From: an uncultured Pirellula sp.
GTDB taxonomy: Bacteria > Planctomycetota > Planctomycetia > Pirellulales > Pirellulaceae
Reading direction: 5' to 3'
Length of the DNA: 64,000 bases
Assembly (NCBI GenBank): GCA_903858115.1
Contig: CAIOHR010000242.1
Location: 1 to 64,000, forward strand
A program made the position numbers and the translations under genes. The notes under the pieces are model-generated. The model searched no databases. It was not told where the DNA came from and saw only the letters and a list, made by a program, of their open reading frames with translations. This document shows positions 43,884-54,311 of the stretch, one piece after another (positions within the stretch are counted from its first letter, which is position 1; each line of letters starts with the position of its first letter).

Positions 43884-44564
43884 TCAGCGATAGCGGAAAT
43901 AGCCTCTTTCCCGTTTGGGTGCTGCAGGCAAATCGGTCCCGTTATCATTTCGAATCGTACGAATCAATTCGATCGCTTCGGTTCGGTCGCCAATACGGAG
44001 TTTCTCGTACATTATCTTCTTCCTGTAGTGAATGGTACGAATACTCAGACCAAGCTCGGCACTGATTTGCTTGTTGGAAACGCCTTCAGCCATACACTGA
44101 AAGATTCGGGTTTCTTCGGAATTCAGCAAGGAAAGGATGTGATGCGGGATATCCACGCGACAGCTGCTACGACTGGTCCGGTCACTTTCAATGGCATCTT
44201 CAAGGGAATCGCGTATTTTTTCGACATCGAAAGGCATCTGAAGAACGTCTGCGAAACCAAGTTTGATTGCTCGTACAACGTCGGGGACATCCAAAGACGA
44301 GAGGTAGAGGATGACTTTAACGAGCTTATTCCGAAAGGTAATTTGCTTGTAAAGCTCAGAAACTTCACGGTCGAAGTAGTCTCGGCATAACACCACACAT
44401 CCACTTGTGTTTTCATACCCCGCAAGAAATTCTTCAAAAGAATCATACATTTGCATGGCGAAATCGATTTTGAGCATTTCGACCTCGATGCGTTCTTCCG
44501 CTGATAGGGCAGTCGATACCCAATGGACGAGGGGTTTTGAATTGCTTGCTTCGCAGTCCTTCAT
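43884..44564 (-). CDS. LuxR-family regulator with degenerate receiver
   Basis: A 226-residue FixJ-like protein with an intact C-terminal LuxR helix-turn-helix (about 145-210, EGVSNKQISAELGLSIRTIHYRKK). The N-terminal receiver lacks the acidic pair near its start, has Cys60 where the phospho-acceptor Asp should be (GCVVLCRDYFD), and Met110 where Lys is expected (VLQMPFD). It cannot be phosphorylated in the usual way, so it is a pseudo-receiver. It is divergent from the REC-PAS-kinase gene 45116-46660 across about 545 bases and could be its transcriptional partner, by protein contact instead of phosphotransfer. Confidence 0.85.
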   Translation of the reverse strand: MKDCEASNSKPLVHWVSTALSAEERIEVEMLKIDFAMQMYDSFEEFLAGYENTSGCVVLCRDYFDREVSELYKQITFRNKLVKVILYLSSLDVPDVVRAIKLGFADVLQMPFDVEKIRDSLEDAIESDRTSRSSCRVDIPHHILSLLNSEETRIFQCMAEGVSNKQISAELGLSIRTIHYRKKIMYEKLRIGDRTEAIELIRTIRNDNGTDLPAAPKRERGYFRYR

Positions 44565-45109
44565 GGCATATCGCGATTTGAAAATGGTCCGTAGCTCGAC
44601 CGCTCCTATCCTTCGGGCGGTCCATTTGCAAGGTTTGAATTGCTTGTCGCTTCATGCTTCGACGGCAGTATCGTCACATTGAGAATTTATGGTGAATGTT
44701 GCAACAGATTTTTGACTAAGGGAATCCCTATGTGCTTTTCCCAACTTCGCTTCGCGTCCTTGCGCAAATTGCGTCTGAATTCATTAATCGTTTCCGCGAA
44801 GAGGCAAACAGAGATTATCGAAGCGGATAAAACCCCAGCAATATGACGGGACATTTCGGTGACAGGGAGTGGTGTTCCTACCTTAACGATCTGTCGCTAT
44901 GCTGGCGAAGTCCAATCAGTAGGTACATTCCATGAGTCGCCAGTGCCATTTGCCAATCTGCGACGAGTTACTCCTAAAACTGTATGCAAAAATGAACCCA
45001 AAGTATTGATGCTTTCAAAGATGATTGCTATCCCGCTGTCGATAACCATTTTCTTATCGAGACCGTCTTTGGTTCTTGCAAGCGGTCAGTTTCGCTTTAT
45101 GAAAAGGAA
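44565..45109. other. Divergent regulatory region
   Basis: 545 bases between two divergent signalling genes. A 20-base stretch near 44931-44950 (AGTAGGTACATTCCATG...) resembles the left arm of the palindromic repeat at 8073 and may be a decayed copy. No credible ORF. Confidence 0.5.
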
Positions 45110-45115
45110 TTGCAT

Positions 45116-46660
45116 TTGCGTATATTGAGTATTGAGGACGATTTGAGTCAGAGCAAATTAGTGGAACGCAGCTTGGAAAACGCTGGGTTTCTTGTTAGTT
45201 CATGCACATCTATATCAGAGGCAAGAGATCTGCTTGTACAGTTTGAATTTTATGTTGCAATCGTAGATTTAGGCCTCGTCAATGAAGATGGAATGACTCT
45301 TGTCTTTGAAATAGCACGTAGTAGCCCAAAAACGAAGATCATCATTCACACGGCTAACGCTTCTTTTGAATCAGCGCGGGATGGTCTTGAATTGGGGATC
45401 TACGGCTATGTTGAAAAATCTCGCGGCATTCCTTATTTGGTTGGGCAGGTAGGGAGGGCGGCATCAGCGCATTTATTGGATTCGTTGGTTGCAGTAAAGC
45501 GCGAGAGTGAGCTGCAGATTCGCATGTTGGACGCAATACAAGTAGGAGCGATTGCGACGGATGCTGAGTTCAAGATCATTTATTTGAATTCTGTCGGGAG
45601 AAAGCTATTTGATTTCACGGAGCTGGATGCCATGGGGCTGAACGCGTTAGGATTGTTTTCTCGAATGATTCATTCAGAAACCGTGAATCTGATGGAAAAG
45701 CGATCGCTGCTGATGAGCCTTGCGCACGAAACCAAATGGGAGGGGGATGTGCAGTTGGTATCGCTCCATGGTTCGCGTGGTACCCGTGATTCTTTGGAGT
45801 CAGAAGCCACTTTTCGTCTGTCGATTTCGCCGTTTGTCGAGACTCCCGAGACGAGTCGTGGGTATATCTTTGTCTTTGCGGATGTCAGCGAGCAAATGCA
45901 TGCTGCGCTTGAACTTGAGAGATCAAGACAAGTCTTGAGTCACGCCCAAAGGATCGCAACGATTGGACAGATCGCAAACGCCTTGGCTCACGAGATCAAT
46001 CAACCCCTGGGGGCGATTAGCAATTACGCTGGCGGAATGTTGCTGGGATTGAAAAACGATTCCATTTCCGCTGACACGCTAATCGAGAATCTCGGTCGAA
46101 TTCAAGAGCATGCCTTGCGCGCCGGTGAGATTACTAGCCGATTGCGAACCTTTGTTTCGCGCCGTCGCGGTTACGTCCAAATGTTCGATATGAATGAGCT
46201 CATACGTGAAACATTGCGGCTTGTGGAACCCGTGCTCCGAGAGCATCGGATTATTACGGAACTGGCGTTGTCTAGCGAACCAGTATATGTCGAAGGGGAT
46301 CGAGTGCAGCTTTCGCAAGTTCTGGTCAATGTGCTGAAGAACGCCGCGGAGGCGATCGACTCGGTTCCAACGGAGAATCGAGTTTGCAGCATTGCGACGA
46401 ATGCATCGAAAGCGGGCGTTGAAGTTTGTATCGAGGACCACGGACCAGGACTCACCGAGCAAGAAATAGAATCCTCGTTCCAGCCGATGATCTCGAGCAA
46501 AGAAGGTGGGATGGGACTGGGGCTCTGTATTAGCCATTCCATTATGGAGGAACATGGAGGAAATATCGTTCTTGAAAAGAGTGTAGATGGCGGACTCGTG
46601 GTTTTTCTACGACTCCCAACCGTTGCCGACAGATCATCTTCGCCGCGGACAATTCGATAA
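45116..46660 (+). CDS. REC-PAS histidine kinase, FixL/DctB-like core
   Basis: About 514 residues. I prefer the TTG at 45116 (after GAAAAGGAATTGCAT), two codons after another possible TTG. An N-terminal receiver (1-120, Asp in AIVDLGLVNEDG), a PAS region (130-270), then HisKA with the phospho-accepting His in LAHEINQPLGAISNYAGG and HATPase (NVLKNAAEAID, DHGPGL, GMGLGLCIS). The HEINQPLGAI kinase core is that of FixL/TtrS/DctB sensors. It has no membrane segment. The receiver at the front means it can itself be controlled by phosphate from another kinase in this cluster. Confidence 0.88.
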   Translation: MRILSIEDDLSQSKLVERSLENAGFLVSSCTSISEARDLLVQFEFYVAIVDLGLVNEDGMTLVFEIARSSPKTKIIIHTANASFESARDGLELGIYGYVEKSRGIPYLVGQVGRAASAHLLDSLVAVKRESELQIRMLDAIQVGAIATDAEFKIIYLNSVGRKLFDFTELDAMGLNALGLFSRMIHSETVNLMEKRSLLMSLAHETKWEGDVQLVSLHGSRGTRDSLESEATFRLSISPFVETPETSRGYIFVFADVSEQMHAALELERSRQVLSHAQRIATIGQIANALAHEINQPLGAISNYAGGMLLGLKNDSISADTLIENLGRIQEHALRAGEITSRLRTFVSRRRGYVQMFDMNELIRETLRLVEPVLREHRIITELALSSEPVYVEGDRVQLSQVLVNVLKNAAEAIDSVPTENRVCSIATNASKAGVEVCIEDHGPGLTEQEIESSFQPMISSKEGGMGLGLCISHSIMEEHGGNIVLEKSVDGGLVVFLRLPTVADRSSSPRTIR

Positions 46661-46845
46661 AGGCGGTACAACCGTTACTGCAAAAGCTGCAATCGCTTAG
46701 ATCGCGGTTGGATTCATGGTTCCAAGCCCATTGAGTAAGCAAGCATTCAGTAGTTCGCGGTGATGGCGGGCTACGAATACTGGTTAATACTTTTTAGTTC
46801 TTACCGACGATTGATGAGCCGCTATTAACGGAGATTACCTTCACT

Positions 46846-47403
46846 ATGAATTCTTCAGCGCTAGTGCTACATGTTGATGATGACCCAAGTATCTTGGCTC
46901 TCGTAGCGAGAAAACTCGAGACGCATGGCGTTAAAGTTGTGTCTACAACTGACCCAACTGATGCGATCAAGAAGATTTTGGTAACTGGGGCAAGGGTTGT
47001 TCTACTCGACATCGATATGCCAAAGAAAGACGGACTTACTCTTTTGCGCGAGATCAAAAAGCTCGATGCAGGAATTCAGGTGATCATGTGCACAGGGATG
47101 GTTTCCATCAATACTGTCCTCTGTGCGACTGCATTGGGAGCTGAAACGTGTATTTTTAAGCCGATTGTGAATCTCAACGAGATCACGGATGCCGTTGATC
47201 GGGCATTCGAGAAAATCGACCGATGGTGGATCGCCCTCAAGGACTGGATAGATCGAAAGAAGGCTACGGACGATGCAGCCCAAGCTGTTCGTGTCGAATC
47301 GCAACTTTTGTCTGACATTCCAAGTGTTTTCGGCTGCTATCGATATGAGAGTCCCTCAGATTTTTCCAATCTTTGTCCGACACTCCAGCAGGAGTGCAGA
47401 TAG
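46846..47403 (+). CDS. Response regulator with short C-terminal tail
   Basis: A 185-residue receiver with the N-terminal acidic group HVDDDPS, phospho-acceptor Asp55 (VVLLDIDMPKKDG), Thr in MCTGM and the Lys in CIFKPIVNL. After the domain comes a helix with RWWIALKDWIDRKK and a short polar tail; no output domain is visible. It is clearly paralogous to the regulator at 61769-62278 (same VDDDP, LDIDMP, VIM-TGMVS, FKP and RWW features). It lies between the REC-PAS-kinase and the large hybrid kinase. Confidence 0.9.
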   Translation: MNSSALVLHVDDDPSILALVARKLETHGVKVVSTTDPTDAIKKILVTGARVVLLDIDMPKKDGLTLLREIKKLDAGIQVIMCTGMVSINTVLCATALGAETCIFKPIVNLNEITDAVDRAFEKIDRWWIALKDWIDRKKATDDAAQAVRVESQLLSDIPSVFGCYRYESPSDFSNLCPTLQQECR

Positions 47404-47539
47404 TACGAATTCACTTTTGTAGTGAACGCCAATTTTTGGTGGGCGACATGCCTCATGAGTTGCCAAAACGTGTAGAGTCTTTGGCGGCAACTCAACTCCT
47501 TGAGACGCAACAGAAGTGAATTAGGCTATTTGCGCGCCA

Positions 47540-50500
47540 ATGAGGTGGGACGTCCTAATAAAACCTATGGCGACTTGTAATCGAAAAATTGAATGCACTC
47601 TTCGGCTTTTACAGTGTCTGGCAGCAGGTCTCAGTGTTGTCGTTTTATCGATTGCCGCAACTCGCATTTGGGTATCTGTCGCTAGGCAACAAAGCTACCC
47701 CCGTGATACGGCGGATTTGCAATCCATTGTTGAAATTGGAAGATCACTTGCTGAGGACGTTCAACGTGTAACGCAACCAGCGCTTCTTCGTGGTCGTATG
47801 GCATCCCGATCGTCGGAACTCGTGGACTCGATGAATCGATCCGACGTCAAGACGATGACAGACATCTGCAATGAGATGATCAAGAATTCGACTGAGATCG
47901 ACGCCATTGCTTTGTTTGATACGAACGGCAAAATTGTCGCGATCAACTCGGAGTTTTCCGATGGTAGATCGATTCCGATGGAGCGGGTAAAACGTGTCCT
48001 CGAAAGTGACTTTACTAAGCGTCAAATTATCCTAAGTTGCCTCAACAACGCCGCCAAGAAAGAGGTTCTAGAGTTCCAGACGAACTGCGACATCACCCCT
48101 GCCTTTTATGATTCAAGCGGACTGTCCGTTGCGCATTCGATTCCTGTCTTCGGAGGAAATGGTATTCAAATTGGGCTTGTTAGCACCAGGTTGCGATTCG
48201 AACGGATAAGCTCCTTGATTTCCAACCGGCAAATTGCGAATGGACTCGGCGCAGCCCACTTCGTCACGGACTCGGGGGCATTCTTCGATGAACATTTAAA
48301 CAGGGGGGGCACCCCGCCAATACCGAGGAGCGATCTTGCTGCAATCACATTGCCCCTTGCCAATGGAAATGCCCATCAACTGACAATAGAGCGTGAAGAT
48401 AAAGTTCATGTTCTCCATCGTGTACTGAATCATAGCACTATGGATGGCGCAGGGATTCAAACGATGGTAACTGTGCCCATCTTGTGGGCGAACCGTGAAT
48501 CGCGTCTTGCATCTTGGTTATCCATCGGAGGGCTGGCCGCTTTCGGTATGCTGTTGCTTGCAACTTCGATGGTACTGAGTTTGCTTCGTGTTGCGCGACG
48601 TGAAAAATTTGCTAGTCAAAGACTTGCTGTCATCGCCCAGAGAACGACCAACGCAGTGATTTGTTTTGATGCAGCGGGGCGCGTCGTCTGGGTGAATGAG
48701 GGGTTGACTCAGTTGACGGGCTACGAATTGCATGAAGTCGCTGGGTTTACGGTGGGGCAAGTGATTCTCAGCGAAACAACAGAAACGCATACTCGCGACT
48801 TGATTTGCTCAAAGATTGAGGATGGAATCGCTTTCCGGATAGAGATCTTGAATCGAAGGAAGGATGGAAGGGAGTATTGGGGGGAAGCGGAATTTCAGCC
48901 GATCCGAAGTGAAACGGGTGAGATCAAAGAGTACATCTCCATCATCCGGGACGTCACAGAAGAGAAGACTGAACGCCAACGACTGCAATCCGTTTTCGCG
49001 GCAGTCACGGAAGGTATCGTGGTTCAAAATACCGCCGGCGAAATAATCGAATGCAATCTTGCTGCCGAGCGCATTCTTGGACTGACTTCCAGCCAAATGC
49101 GTGGTCGAACCAGTATGGATCCTCGCTGGCAGGCGATAAAAGAAGACGGAGAACTGCTTCCTGGGGAAAGCCATCCTGCGATGATTGTTCTCCGCACGGG
49201 AAACCCCGTGCGGGGTTTTGTATTCGGAGTTCATACCCCTGATGGTGAAACTAGGTGGATTTCCGTGAATGCAGAGCCGATTCGCGATTCCTCTGGTTTG
49301 ATCACATCGGTCGTTTCTAGCTTTGCCGATATCACGCAGTCACGAGAGCAGTCTCAACGCTTGGAAGTGGTGGTGGATGCGGCGAAGATAGGTACGTGGG
49401 ATTGGGATATACCAACAGGAAAAGCGATTTACAGCAAACATTGGGCACAGATGTTGGATTACGAACTCGAAGAAATCGAGCCACATATCAGCGCTTGGGA
49501 AAAAGTACTAGACCCCGAGACCTACCTGCATACATGGTCCATTGTTAAGCAACACCTTGCTGGTGACTTGGGTGATTATCGAAACGAAATGCGATTGCTT
49601 CGCAAGGACGGTACATATGCATGGGTGCTTGTGGCAGGAAAAATCATTTCCCGTTTTTCCGACGGCACACCGAGGCGAATGGTAGGAATTCATGTAGATA
49701 TCACCGAATCCAAAAATAATCAAACGCAACTTAAGAAGTTGACCGAGCGCTACGCAGCTGCCACAACCGGAACTAGCGACGGACTATGGGACTGGGATTG
49801 CCAAACGGACGAGTGTTGGTATTCAGACCGATTCTGGACTCTTTTGGGGTATTCAGGAGATGGGCCATTTCCGCCTCTCAAGTTACGGTCGATCTATAGG
49901 CATGTCTTGGCGAAAGATCGACCAGCGATTTGGGAAGCTGTTCGACGAAATCATGCCGAAGAGATTGAGTTCGATATCGAATGTCATCTTCAAAAGTTGG
50001 ACGGTGAATTTCGGTGGTTTCGTGTGCGTGGGGCGACACAATTTGACGAGAACCGCCGGCCCATCCGTATGGCCGGTAGCATTCAGGATATTCACGATCT
50101 CAAGCTGACCGAAACGTCATTGATCGAAGCCAACCTTCGCGCGAAAGCAGCCAATGCTGCAAAATCCGAGTTTCTTGCAAACATGAGCCATGAGATTCGA
50201 ACACCGATGGCGGCCATTCTAGGCTTCGCGGATCTACTGCTAGATGAATGCGACGAACCGATTTTGAAAACAACCAGACTCGATTATGTGCATACGATTC
50301 TCCGAAATGGAGAGCACTTACTGGACATCATCAACGACATTCTTGACATTTCTAAAGTCGAAGCCGGTAAAATGGCTGTCGAACTGGTTGCGACGAATCC
50401 GGAATCGTTGATCCAAGAAGTTGTGTCAATGATGAGTGTGAAGGCTCAGGGGAAAGGCATCCGCCTGAGTGCCCATTTCGACCCCTCGATTCCATCCGTT

Positions 50501-51397
50501 ATCGAGACGGACCCCGTTCGCCTTCGACAGATTCTGGTAAATCTGGTTGGGAATGCCATCAAGTTCACTGAACTAGGAAGTGTCTCATTGCGGGTAGGTT
50601 GTAGTGTTTCGGAACAACTGCTTCGAATTGCAATCGAAGATACTGGGATTGGGCTTTCTCCCGAGCAGATTACCCGATTGTTCGGAGCCTTTGAACAAGC
50701 GGATACAACAACGACTCGCAAGTATGGAGGTACGGGATTAGGGCTGTTTATTAGCAATCGATTGGCTGAAATGCTTGGAGGTACGATCACAATCGAAAGC
50801 CAACTCGGCAAGGGTAGTCTCTTTACGGTTTTGATTGCGACTGGCCCAGTCGTTTCGGGTGTGCCAGCGGAACGTCTTACAACGAGGAATTCCGACCGAA
50901 TCGCGGTCCATCCATCGTTGGCGGTAAGCTCGTGTCAAGTTTTGCTACCACTCGAGGGTCTACGAATTCTGCTGGCCGAAGATGGTCCCGACAATCAACG
51001 TCTGATTTCTCACGTTTTGCGCAAGTCAGGTGCAGAAGTGTCTATCGCTGCGAATGGAAAGCAGGCCATCGAAAAACTGACGTCAAAAAGTTCTCTCGAA
51101 AGCCCGCTTTTGGTCCCTTGTCCATTCGATTTGCTGCTGAGCGATATGCAGATGCCCGAAATGGATGGATACGAAACGGCACGTTGGTTGCGCGATCATG
51201 GGTCGACAATACCGATTGTCGCATTAACAGCCCATGCGATGAGTGGAGATCTCGAAAGATGTACTGACGCAGGTTGTAATGCGTATGCAACCAAGCCCAT
51301 CGATAAGTCGACTCTTGTAGCAATTTGCCGAGAATGGGCTGGCAAAATGAATAGAGTTCATGCCTCATTGCCATTAGCAGCGAGTGCTCTTAAGTAA
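47540..51397 (+). CDS. Hybrid sensor histidine kinase, multi-PAS
   Basis: 1285 residues. Two membrane helices (about 20-40 and 325-350) bracket an extracytoplasmic sensor domain of mixed alpha/beta type (45-325). Four PAS/PAC units follow (about 365-480, 490-605, 615-725, 735-850), then HisKA with the His in FLANMSHEIRTPM, HATPase (DTGIGL, GGTGLGLFIS) and a receiver with Asp in LLLSDMQMPEMDG at the C-terminus. Kinase and receiver closely resemble those of the 35026 kinase while the sensors differ. It directly precedes the chemosensory operon, so it may feed the shared response regulators. Confidence 0.92.
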   Translation: MRWDVLIKPMATCNRKIECTLRLLQCLAAGLSVVVLSIAATRIWVSVARQQSYPRDTADLQSIVEIGRSLAEDVQRVTQPALLRGRMASRSSELVDSMNRSDVKTMTDICNEMIKNSTEIDAIALFDTNGKIVAINSEFSDGRSIPMERVKRVLESDFTKRQIILSCLNNAAKKEVLEFQTNCDITPAFYDSSGLSVAHSIPVFGGNGIQIGLVSTRLRFERISSLISNRQIANGLGAAHFVTDSGAFFDEHLNRGGTPPIPRSDLAAITLPLANGNAHQLTIEREDKVHVLHRVLNHSTMDGAGIQTMVTVPILWANRESRLASWLSIGGLAAFGMLLLATSMVLSLLRVARREKFASQRLAVIAQRTTNAVICFDAAGRVVWVNEGLTQLTGYELHEVAGFTVGQVILSETTETHTRDLICSKIEDGIAFRIEILNRRKDGREYWGEAEFQPIRSETGEIKEYISIIRDVTEEKTERQRLQSVFAAVTEGIVVQNTAGEIIECNLAAERILGLTSSQMRGRTSMDPRWQAIKEDGELLPGESHPAMIVLRTGNPVRGFVFGVHTPDGETRWISVNAEPIRDSSGLITSVVSSFADITQSREQSQRLEVVVDAAKIGTWDWDIPTGKAIYSKHWAQMLDYELEEIEPHISAWEKVLDPETYLHTWSIVKQHLAGDLGDYRNEMRLLRKDGTYAWVLVAGKIISRFSDGTPRRMVGIHVDITESKNNQTQLKKLTERYAAATTGTSDGLWDWDCQTDECWYSDRFWTLLGYSGDGPFPPLKLRSIYRHVLAKDRPAIWEAVRRNHAEEIEFDIECHLQKLDGEFRWFRVRGATQFDENRRPIRMAGSIQDIHDLKLTETSLIEANLRAKAANAAKSEFLANMSHEIRTPMAAILGFADLLLDECDEPILKTTRLDYVHTILRNGEHLLDIINDILDISKVEAGKMAVELVATNPESLIQEVVSMMSVKAQGKGIRLSAHFDPSIPSVIETDPVRLRQILVNLVGNAIKFTELGSVSLRVGCSVSEQLLRIAIEDTGIGLSPEQITRLFGAFEQADTTTTRKYGGTGLGLFISNRLAEMLGGTITIESQLGKGSLFTVLIATGPVVSGVPAERLTTRNSDRIAVHPSLAVSSCQVLLPLEGLRILLAEDGPDNQRLISHVLRKSGAEVSIAANGKQAIEKLTSKSSLESPLLVPCPFDLLLSDMQMPEMDGYETARWLRDHGSTIPIVALTAHAMSGDLERCTDAGCNAYATKPIDKSTLVAICREWAGKMNRVHASLPLAASALK

Positions 51398-51712
51398 CCG
51401 AATAGGTTTCAATCCGCTATCCCACGAAATACATTCGTGCACGCTGGATTCGTTGCGAATCTGCAACGATGTCTGTTTTTACCTTGCGATTCTCAAGAGT
51501 TTGCACTGTTTTGCACTCGCAGAATCAAACCATAAAGTCCGAAAGCTCGACATGCAAATAGTGCAATAGGCTTAGCTGCACATTTTGTCTAATCATCAAA
51601 TTTCATTTTATGGATTAGTGTTCCCCAGCTTTAACCACGACATGCTGCGTTACGCCGCCGCGTCTTTCTTCGTGGAAGCTTTAGCAACAACGTCAATCAA
51701 GAGAAACTTGAA
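51398..51712. other. Upstream region of chemosensory operon
   Basis: 315 bases with the likely promoter of cheA. I looked for sigma-54 and sigma-28 type boxes and found none that was convincing. No gene seen. Confidence 0.5.
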
Positions 51713-53620
51713 GTGTCATTCGTGAACACATCGTCCAAAAAAAAGAACGTTGAAAGCGAGTCCGTTTGCAGCGAGAAGCGAGAGCTTTTTGGTCAAGACG
51801 ACGAATTCGATTCCGAGTTGCTTGCCGCATTCAAAATAGAAGCTGATGAATTGCTGGAGGTGTCAGAGTGTCAATTGTTAATCCTCGAATCGGAACCAAC
51901 GAATGCAACTGCACTAAACGCGCTGTTTCGTGCCTTTCACACGATTAAAGGGAACGCTGCGTTTCTCAAGATCGATCCAACGCTTGGAAACCTAGCGCAT
52001 GATGCAGAAACAGTTCTGTCTCTCTGTCGAACGGGCGAAATTACTCTCCAAGGCACCTCGCTGGAACTGATCCTCGAAAGCTCGGCATTGATGCGAGTCT
52101 TGCTAAACTCTTTGGGGCATCCCATATGTAGCGCTCCAAATCCTGAAGTGTTAGCAAGAGCGGGGCAGTTACAACAGGCTCTATCCAGCATTGCAAACAA
52201 AGAACAGCGAGAATGCAATGCCGATTTTGAGGCTAACGATACGCCTACCACAAACCACTCTCCTACAGAAAACAATCTTCAGCCATCCGATCCGTGCAGT
52301 GATTTCTTTCAAGAGGAATCGCCCCAGGCATTGGACACCCAGAATCCATCTCCCGCGAAGGAAAATTTCAAATCACCCAAGTCTTTCGCACCAAAAGATC
52401 CGATCGATCGTGACACCAAGCAAGATAAATCTCAAACGGCCAACGAAACTCTTCGAGTCGATCGCGGCCGACTCGATCTTTTGGTGGAGCTGATTGGCGA
52501 ACTGGTAATCGCCGAGTCGATGGCGCAACAAGACGCATTGATTCTTTGCGGGGACCCGAGCGTCATGCCTGCAAAACAACGCAATATGGCGCAGCTCAAT
52601 CGAATCACCCGCACGTTGCAAGAACTGAGCCTCTCATTGCGCATGGTGCCATTAAAGTCCACCTTCCAAAAGATGACTCGGATCGCCCGCGATGTAATGC
52701 GCAAGCAGGAGAAGCAAGTCGACTTTGTCGTCGAAGGCGAACACACCGAACTTGACAAGACGGTGGTCGATGAAATCGGCGATCCACTCATGCACATGGT
52801 CAGGAATGCCATCGACCATGGAATTGAGAAGACAACGGAGGAGCGTGTCGCTGCTGGAAAACCAGCGCGAGGACGAGTGGTGCTTCGAGCATTTCATCAA
52901 AGCGGAAACATTCATATCGAAATACAAGACGATGGGCGTGGGTTGAACGCAGAAAGAATTCTGGCAAAAGCCAAGCAACAAAAGATCGTTCCCGAGGATT
53001 CGAATCTTTCGGAAAGTGAAATTCTCTCACTGATATTTGAACCGGGTTTCTCTACCGCCGACAAGGTGACGGATGTCTCTGGACGTGGCGTCGGTATGGA
53101 CGTTGTTCGCCGAAACATTCAGGCTCTTCGCGGGAGTGTCGATATCAAGACCAAGCTTGGTCATGGTTCCTGCTTTACTATCCGAATGCCGTTGACTTTA
53201 GCAATCATCGATGGACTAGTCGTTCGCGTAGGTACAGGAAGATTTGTAATCCCGACTCTCTGCGTTACAGAGCTAATGCAACTGAACGGCGCAAATATCT
53301 CCACCATAGCAGAGAAACACGCGATTCTAACGGTGCGTGATCAGAACGTTCCACTCGTACGGCTCAACAGGATACTGGGACTCCCCTGCACGAACCCAAA
53401 CAACGAAAAAGGAATCATCGTTGTGGTGCAAGATGGACCGCAATCGGCCGCTCTCTCGGTGGATGAAGTCCTGGGCCAACAACAAGTCGTGATCAAACAG
53501 CTTGGTCATAACATGGAGGGATGCAAAGGAGTCGCGGGAGGTGCGATCATGCCTGACGGACAAATCGGCATTATCCTCGATATCCATGGCATCATCATGC
53601 AGTCTCGCGGCAAGAACTAG
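51713..53620 (+). CDS. cheA: Chemotaxis histidine kinase CheA
   Basis: 635 residues from a GTG start. HPt domain P1 (about 30-140) with the phospho-accepting His76 (FRAFHTIKGN); a polar linker (150-245) takes the place of the usual P2 domain, which I cannot see; dimerisation domain P3 (about 247-320, RLDLLVELIGELVI); HATPase P4 with HMVRNAIDHGIE, DDGRGL and GRGVGMDVV; and CheW-like P5 (about 490-630). It receives signals through CheW and the two receptors downstream and phosphorylates CheY and CheB. First gene of the operon, 69 bases before cheW. Confidence 0.96.
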   Translation: MSFVNTSSKKKNVESESVCSEKRELFGQDDEFDSELLAAFKIEADELLEVSECQLLILESEPTNATALNALFRAFHTIKGNAAFLKIDPTLGNLAHDAETVLSLCRTGEITLQGTSLELILESSALMRVLLNSLGHPICSAPNPEVLARAGQLQQALSSIANKEQRECNADFEANDTPTTNHSPTENNLQPSDPCSDFFQEESPQALDTQNPSPAKENFKSPKSFAPKDPIDRDTKQDKSQTANETLRVDRGRLDLLVELIGELVIAESMAQQDALILCGDPSVMPAKQRNMAQLNRITRTLQELSLSLRMVPLKSTFQKMTRIARDVMRKQEKQVDFVVEGEHTELDKTVVDEIGDPLMHMVRNAIDHGIEKTTEERVAAGKPARGRVVLRAFHQSGNIHIEIQDDGRGLNAERILAKAKQQKIVPEDSNLSESEILSLIFEPGFSTADKVTDVSGRGVGMDVVRRNIQALRGSVDIKTKLGHGSCFTIRMPLTLAIIDGLVVRVGTGRFVIPTLCVTELMQLNGANISTIAEKHAILTVRDQNVPLVRLNRILGLPCTNPNNEKGIIVVVQDGPQSAALSVDEVLGQQQVVIKQLGHNMEGCKGVAGGAIMPDGQIGIILDIHGIIMQSRGKN

Positions 53621-53688
53621 ACTGAATTTTGCGATCACCAGAACAGTAAAACTATCCTGCGTTCAACACTTAATGAAAGGTATTCAAG

Positions 53689-54231
53689 ATGCCAACCGAC
53701 CTATTGGAGCATGACTCCAAAATTCTCAATCCGTCGAGCCAAAGCCGATCGGAGTCACTAGGTGGCAAGTATCTGACATTTCGGCTTGGGAAAGAACAGT
53801 TTGGTCTCGAGATTCTCAAGGTCCGTGAAATCATGGGCTGGATCAATATCACGCCAGTCCCTAAAGCACCACCTTCGGTTCGAGGCGTACTCAACCTGCG
53901 TGGCAAGATAATTCCTGTGATCGATCTCCGTCGAAAATTTGAGATGGAATCGGTCGAGAATACGGACCGCACTTGCATCATCGTAGTTGATGTCCAGTTT
54001 CGCGGCCAATCGGCTGACGTAGGCATTCTGGTTGACAACGTTTCCGAAGTTCTGAACATCAAATCAGAAGACATCGGCCCCCCACCTGCGCTTGGGTGCG
54101 ACATGGATACCAATTTTATTCTCGGAATGGCCAAGTCGGCTGGAACGGTAACCATATTGCTCGAAATCGAAAGCGTCCTTTCAGATTCTAATCTCGACAA
54201 TGTAAACATTGTGGATGTCGACGCTAAGTAG
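53689..54231 (+). CDS. cheW: Chemotaxis coupling protein CheW
   Basis: A 180-residue scaffold protein that links chemoreceptors to CheA. It shows the CheW-domain pattern LTFRLGKEQFGLEILKVREIMGW and GVLNLRGKIIPVIDLRRKF, with the second half's GILVDNVSEVLNI. Lies in the order cheA-cheW-receptors. No unusual feature apart from a short polar N-terminus. Confidence 0.95.
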   Translation: MPTDLLEHDSKILNPSSQSRSESLGGKYLTFRLGKEQFGLEILKVREIMGWINITPVPKAPPSVRGVLNLRGKIIPVIDLRRKFEMESVENTDRTCIIVVDVQFRGQSADVGILVDNVSEVLNIKSEDIGPPPALGCDMDTNFILGMAKSAGTVTILLEIESVLSDSNLDNVNIVDVDAK

Positions 54232-54311
54232 TTTTTTCCACTCCCAACGTCGCATTCCCCAACACAATCAAAACAACGGAATTCAAGTCAACGATATTAG
54301 GTAATTAAACT

